Assembly: GCA_007859995.1 (NCBI GenBank)
Contig: SMSL01000014.1
Coordinates: forward strand, 1 to 64,000
Reading direction: 5' to 3'
DNA length: 64,000 bases
Origin: Candidatus Brocadiaceae bacterium S225
GTDB lineage: Bacteria > Planctomycetota > Brocadiia > Brocadiales > Scalinduaceae
Part shown: positions 63,289-64,000 of the stretch, piece by piece
How the letters are laid out: every line of letters starts with the position of its first letter
Position numbering within the stretch: position 1 is the stretch's first letter
Translations under genes and position numbers: made by a program
The notes under the pieces: generated by a model
Told to the model about the DNA's origin: nothing
Seen by the model: the letters and a program-made list of their open reading frames with translations, nothing else
Database searches by the model: none

Positions 63289-64000
63289 ATGGGCACAAAA
63301 GAGAATCAAAACCTGGAATGGAAGGAAACCTGGAGAGACGAATATATCAAATGGATCTGCGGGTTCGCCAATGCTCAGGGCGGGACGCTTTTTATTGGCA
63401 AAAATGATAAAGGAATCTTAACCGGGGTTCCCACGGCATCTAAGCTGATGGAAGCGATTCCTAACAAAGTGAGAGATATTCTTGGGATTATCATTGATGT
63501 TAATCTGATTAAAGAGAATGATAAAGAGTTTCTGGAAATTGTTGTAGAGCCTTATCCCTATCCGGTAAGCTACAAAGGGCAATATCATTACCGAAGCGGC
63601 AGTACCAAACAGGTTTTAAAAGGTTCTGCTCTTGATAAATTTCTGCTGAAAAAACAGGGAAAGCGATGGGATGGAGTTCCTGTTCCCAATGTTACCGTTA
63701 AAGATTTAGGAATTGACGCTTTTAAATTGTTTAGATCAAAGACGGCAAAAAGCAGCCGGTTAAGTAAAGAAGTTCTAAGCGAAAGTAACGAAATGCTCGT
63801 GGAAAATCTCCGGCTTAAAGATGGAAATTACTTAAAACGCGCTGCTGTTTTATTATTTCATCCTGACCCTGAAGCATTTTTGGCCGGCGCATATATAAAA
63901 ATCGGTTTTTTCCAAACAGAGGCTGATTTGATTTATCAGGATGAAATACACGGCAATTTATTTGAACAATCTGAAAAAGCGATGGATATTCTGCTTACAA
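63289..64000 (+). CDS. AlbA_2 (Schlafen-like) DNA-binding/ATP-binding protein, cut by window end
   Basis: An open frame of at least 237 codons begins one base after the hsdR fragment's stop. The N-terminus NLEWKETWRDEYIKWICGFA, then NAQGGTLFIGKNDKG, is the AlbA_2/Schlafen domain (COG2865). HYRSGSTKQVLKGSALDKFL and LKRAAVLLFHPDPEAFLAGA follow. These proteins are found in type I restriction loci and other defence islands. The C-terminus is outside the window. Confidence 0.85.
   Translation, partial: MGTKENQNLEWKETWRDEYIKWICGFANAQGGTLFIGKNDKGILTGVPTASKLMEAIPNKVRDILGIIIDVNLIKENDKEFLEIVVEPYPYPVSYKGQYHYRSGSTKQVLKGSALDKFLLKKQGKRWDGVPVPNVTVKDLGIDAFKLFRSKTAKSSRLSKEVLSESNEMLVENLRLKDGNYLKRAAVLLFHPDPEAFLAGAYIKIGFFQTEADLIYQDEIHGNLFEQSEKAMDILLT

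Overview
The window is AT-rich bacterial chromosome. The combination of an Na+-translocating NADH:quinone reductase operon whose NqrA carries 4Fe-4S motifs, four Amt ammonium transporters with two PII proteins in about 10 kb, NapH-like ferredoxins, MORN/Sel1-type repeats and many decayed genes would fit a planctomycete, possibly a marine anammox bacterium such as 'Candidatus Scalindua'. That placement is inference from gene content. No rRNA or marker phylogeny is visible.

Layout. (1) 1-11,960 is accessory DNA: an ISAzo13-type transposase end, HEPN-like proteins, a secreted MORN-repeat protein, orphan genes, one T10-interrupted gene, and a plasmid-like integrated element (about 5.6-10.7 kb) with a Rep_trans-type initiator, HTH factor, P-loop protein and tyrosine recombinase. 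A RelB/ParE-type toxin-antitoxin pair follows. A ~100 bp repeat with a perfect 15-nt palindrome occurs three times here. (2) 11,961-18,839 (minus strand) is nqrA-B-C-DE-F followed by fabI; nqrD and nqrE are fused into one gene. Two related short elements lie on either side in opposite orientation. (3) 19.2-31.3 kb holds housekeeping and envelope genes: UspA, a CPA2 antiporter, a remnant toxin-antitoxin locus, a polyferredoxin, a DICT-domain protein, a BshB1-like deacetylase, HflK/HflC, TonB-ExbB-ExbD and MazG. (4) 32.2-45.9 kb is an ammonium-transport and signalling island: four amt, two glnK-like PII genes, two divergent Ser/Thr kinases and two tandem calcineurin-like phosphoesterases. (5) 46.2-53.1 kb has a PLD-like protein lacking the HKD His and Lys, a cNMP-binding/FAD-reductase pair, rfbB with a broken rfbC, a Tat-dependent DUF362 protein and a coiled-coil membrane protein. 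(6) 53.1-55.1 kb is mostly gene remnants and short repeats. (7) After a tRNA-Ala(GGC) at 55,204 comes a defence island reaching the window end: a DUF3644 pseudogene, hsdM, a KilA-N/hsdM chimeric pseudogene, a HepT-like HEPN toxin, an MntA-type nucleotidyltransferase fused to HsdS, a DUF4917 fragment, a DUF262/DUF1524 (GmrSD-like) nuclease, an HsdR N-terminal fragment and an AlbA_2 (Schlafen-like) protein.

The most interesting object is the HEPN/MNT toxin-antitoxin pair wired into a type I restriction locus: the putative antitoxin enzyme (motif GSX10DXD) is the N-terminus of the HsdS specificity subunit, and its toxin partner (motif RX4HXY) is encoded immediately upstream. The same locus shows in-frame 30-nt repeats in hsdM, an NPPF-to-NPHF change in HsdM and a broken hsdR, so it may be changing function or decaying. 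Second is the four-Amt/two-PII/two-kinase/two-phosphoesterase cluster, which looks like a dedicated ammonium-sensing module.
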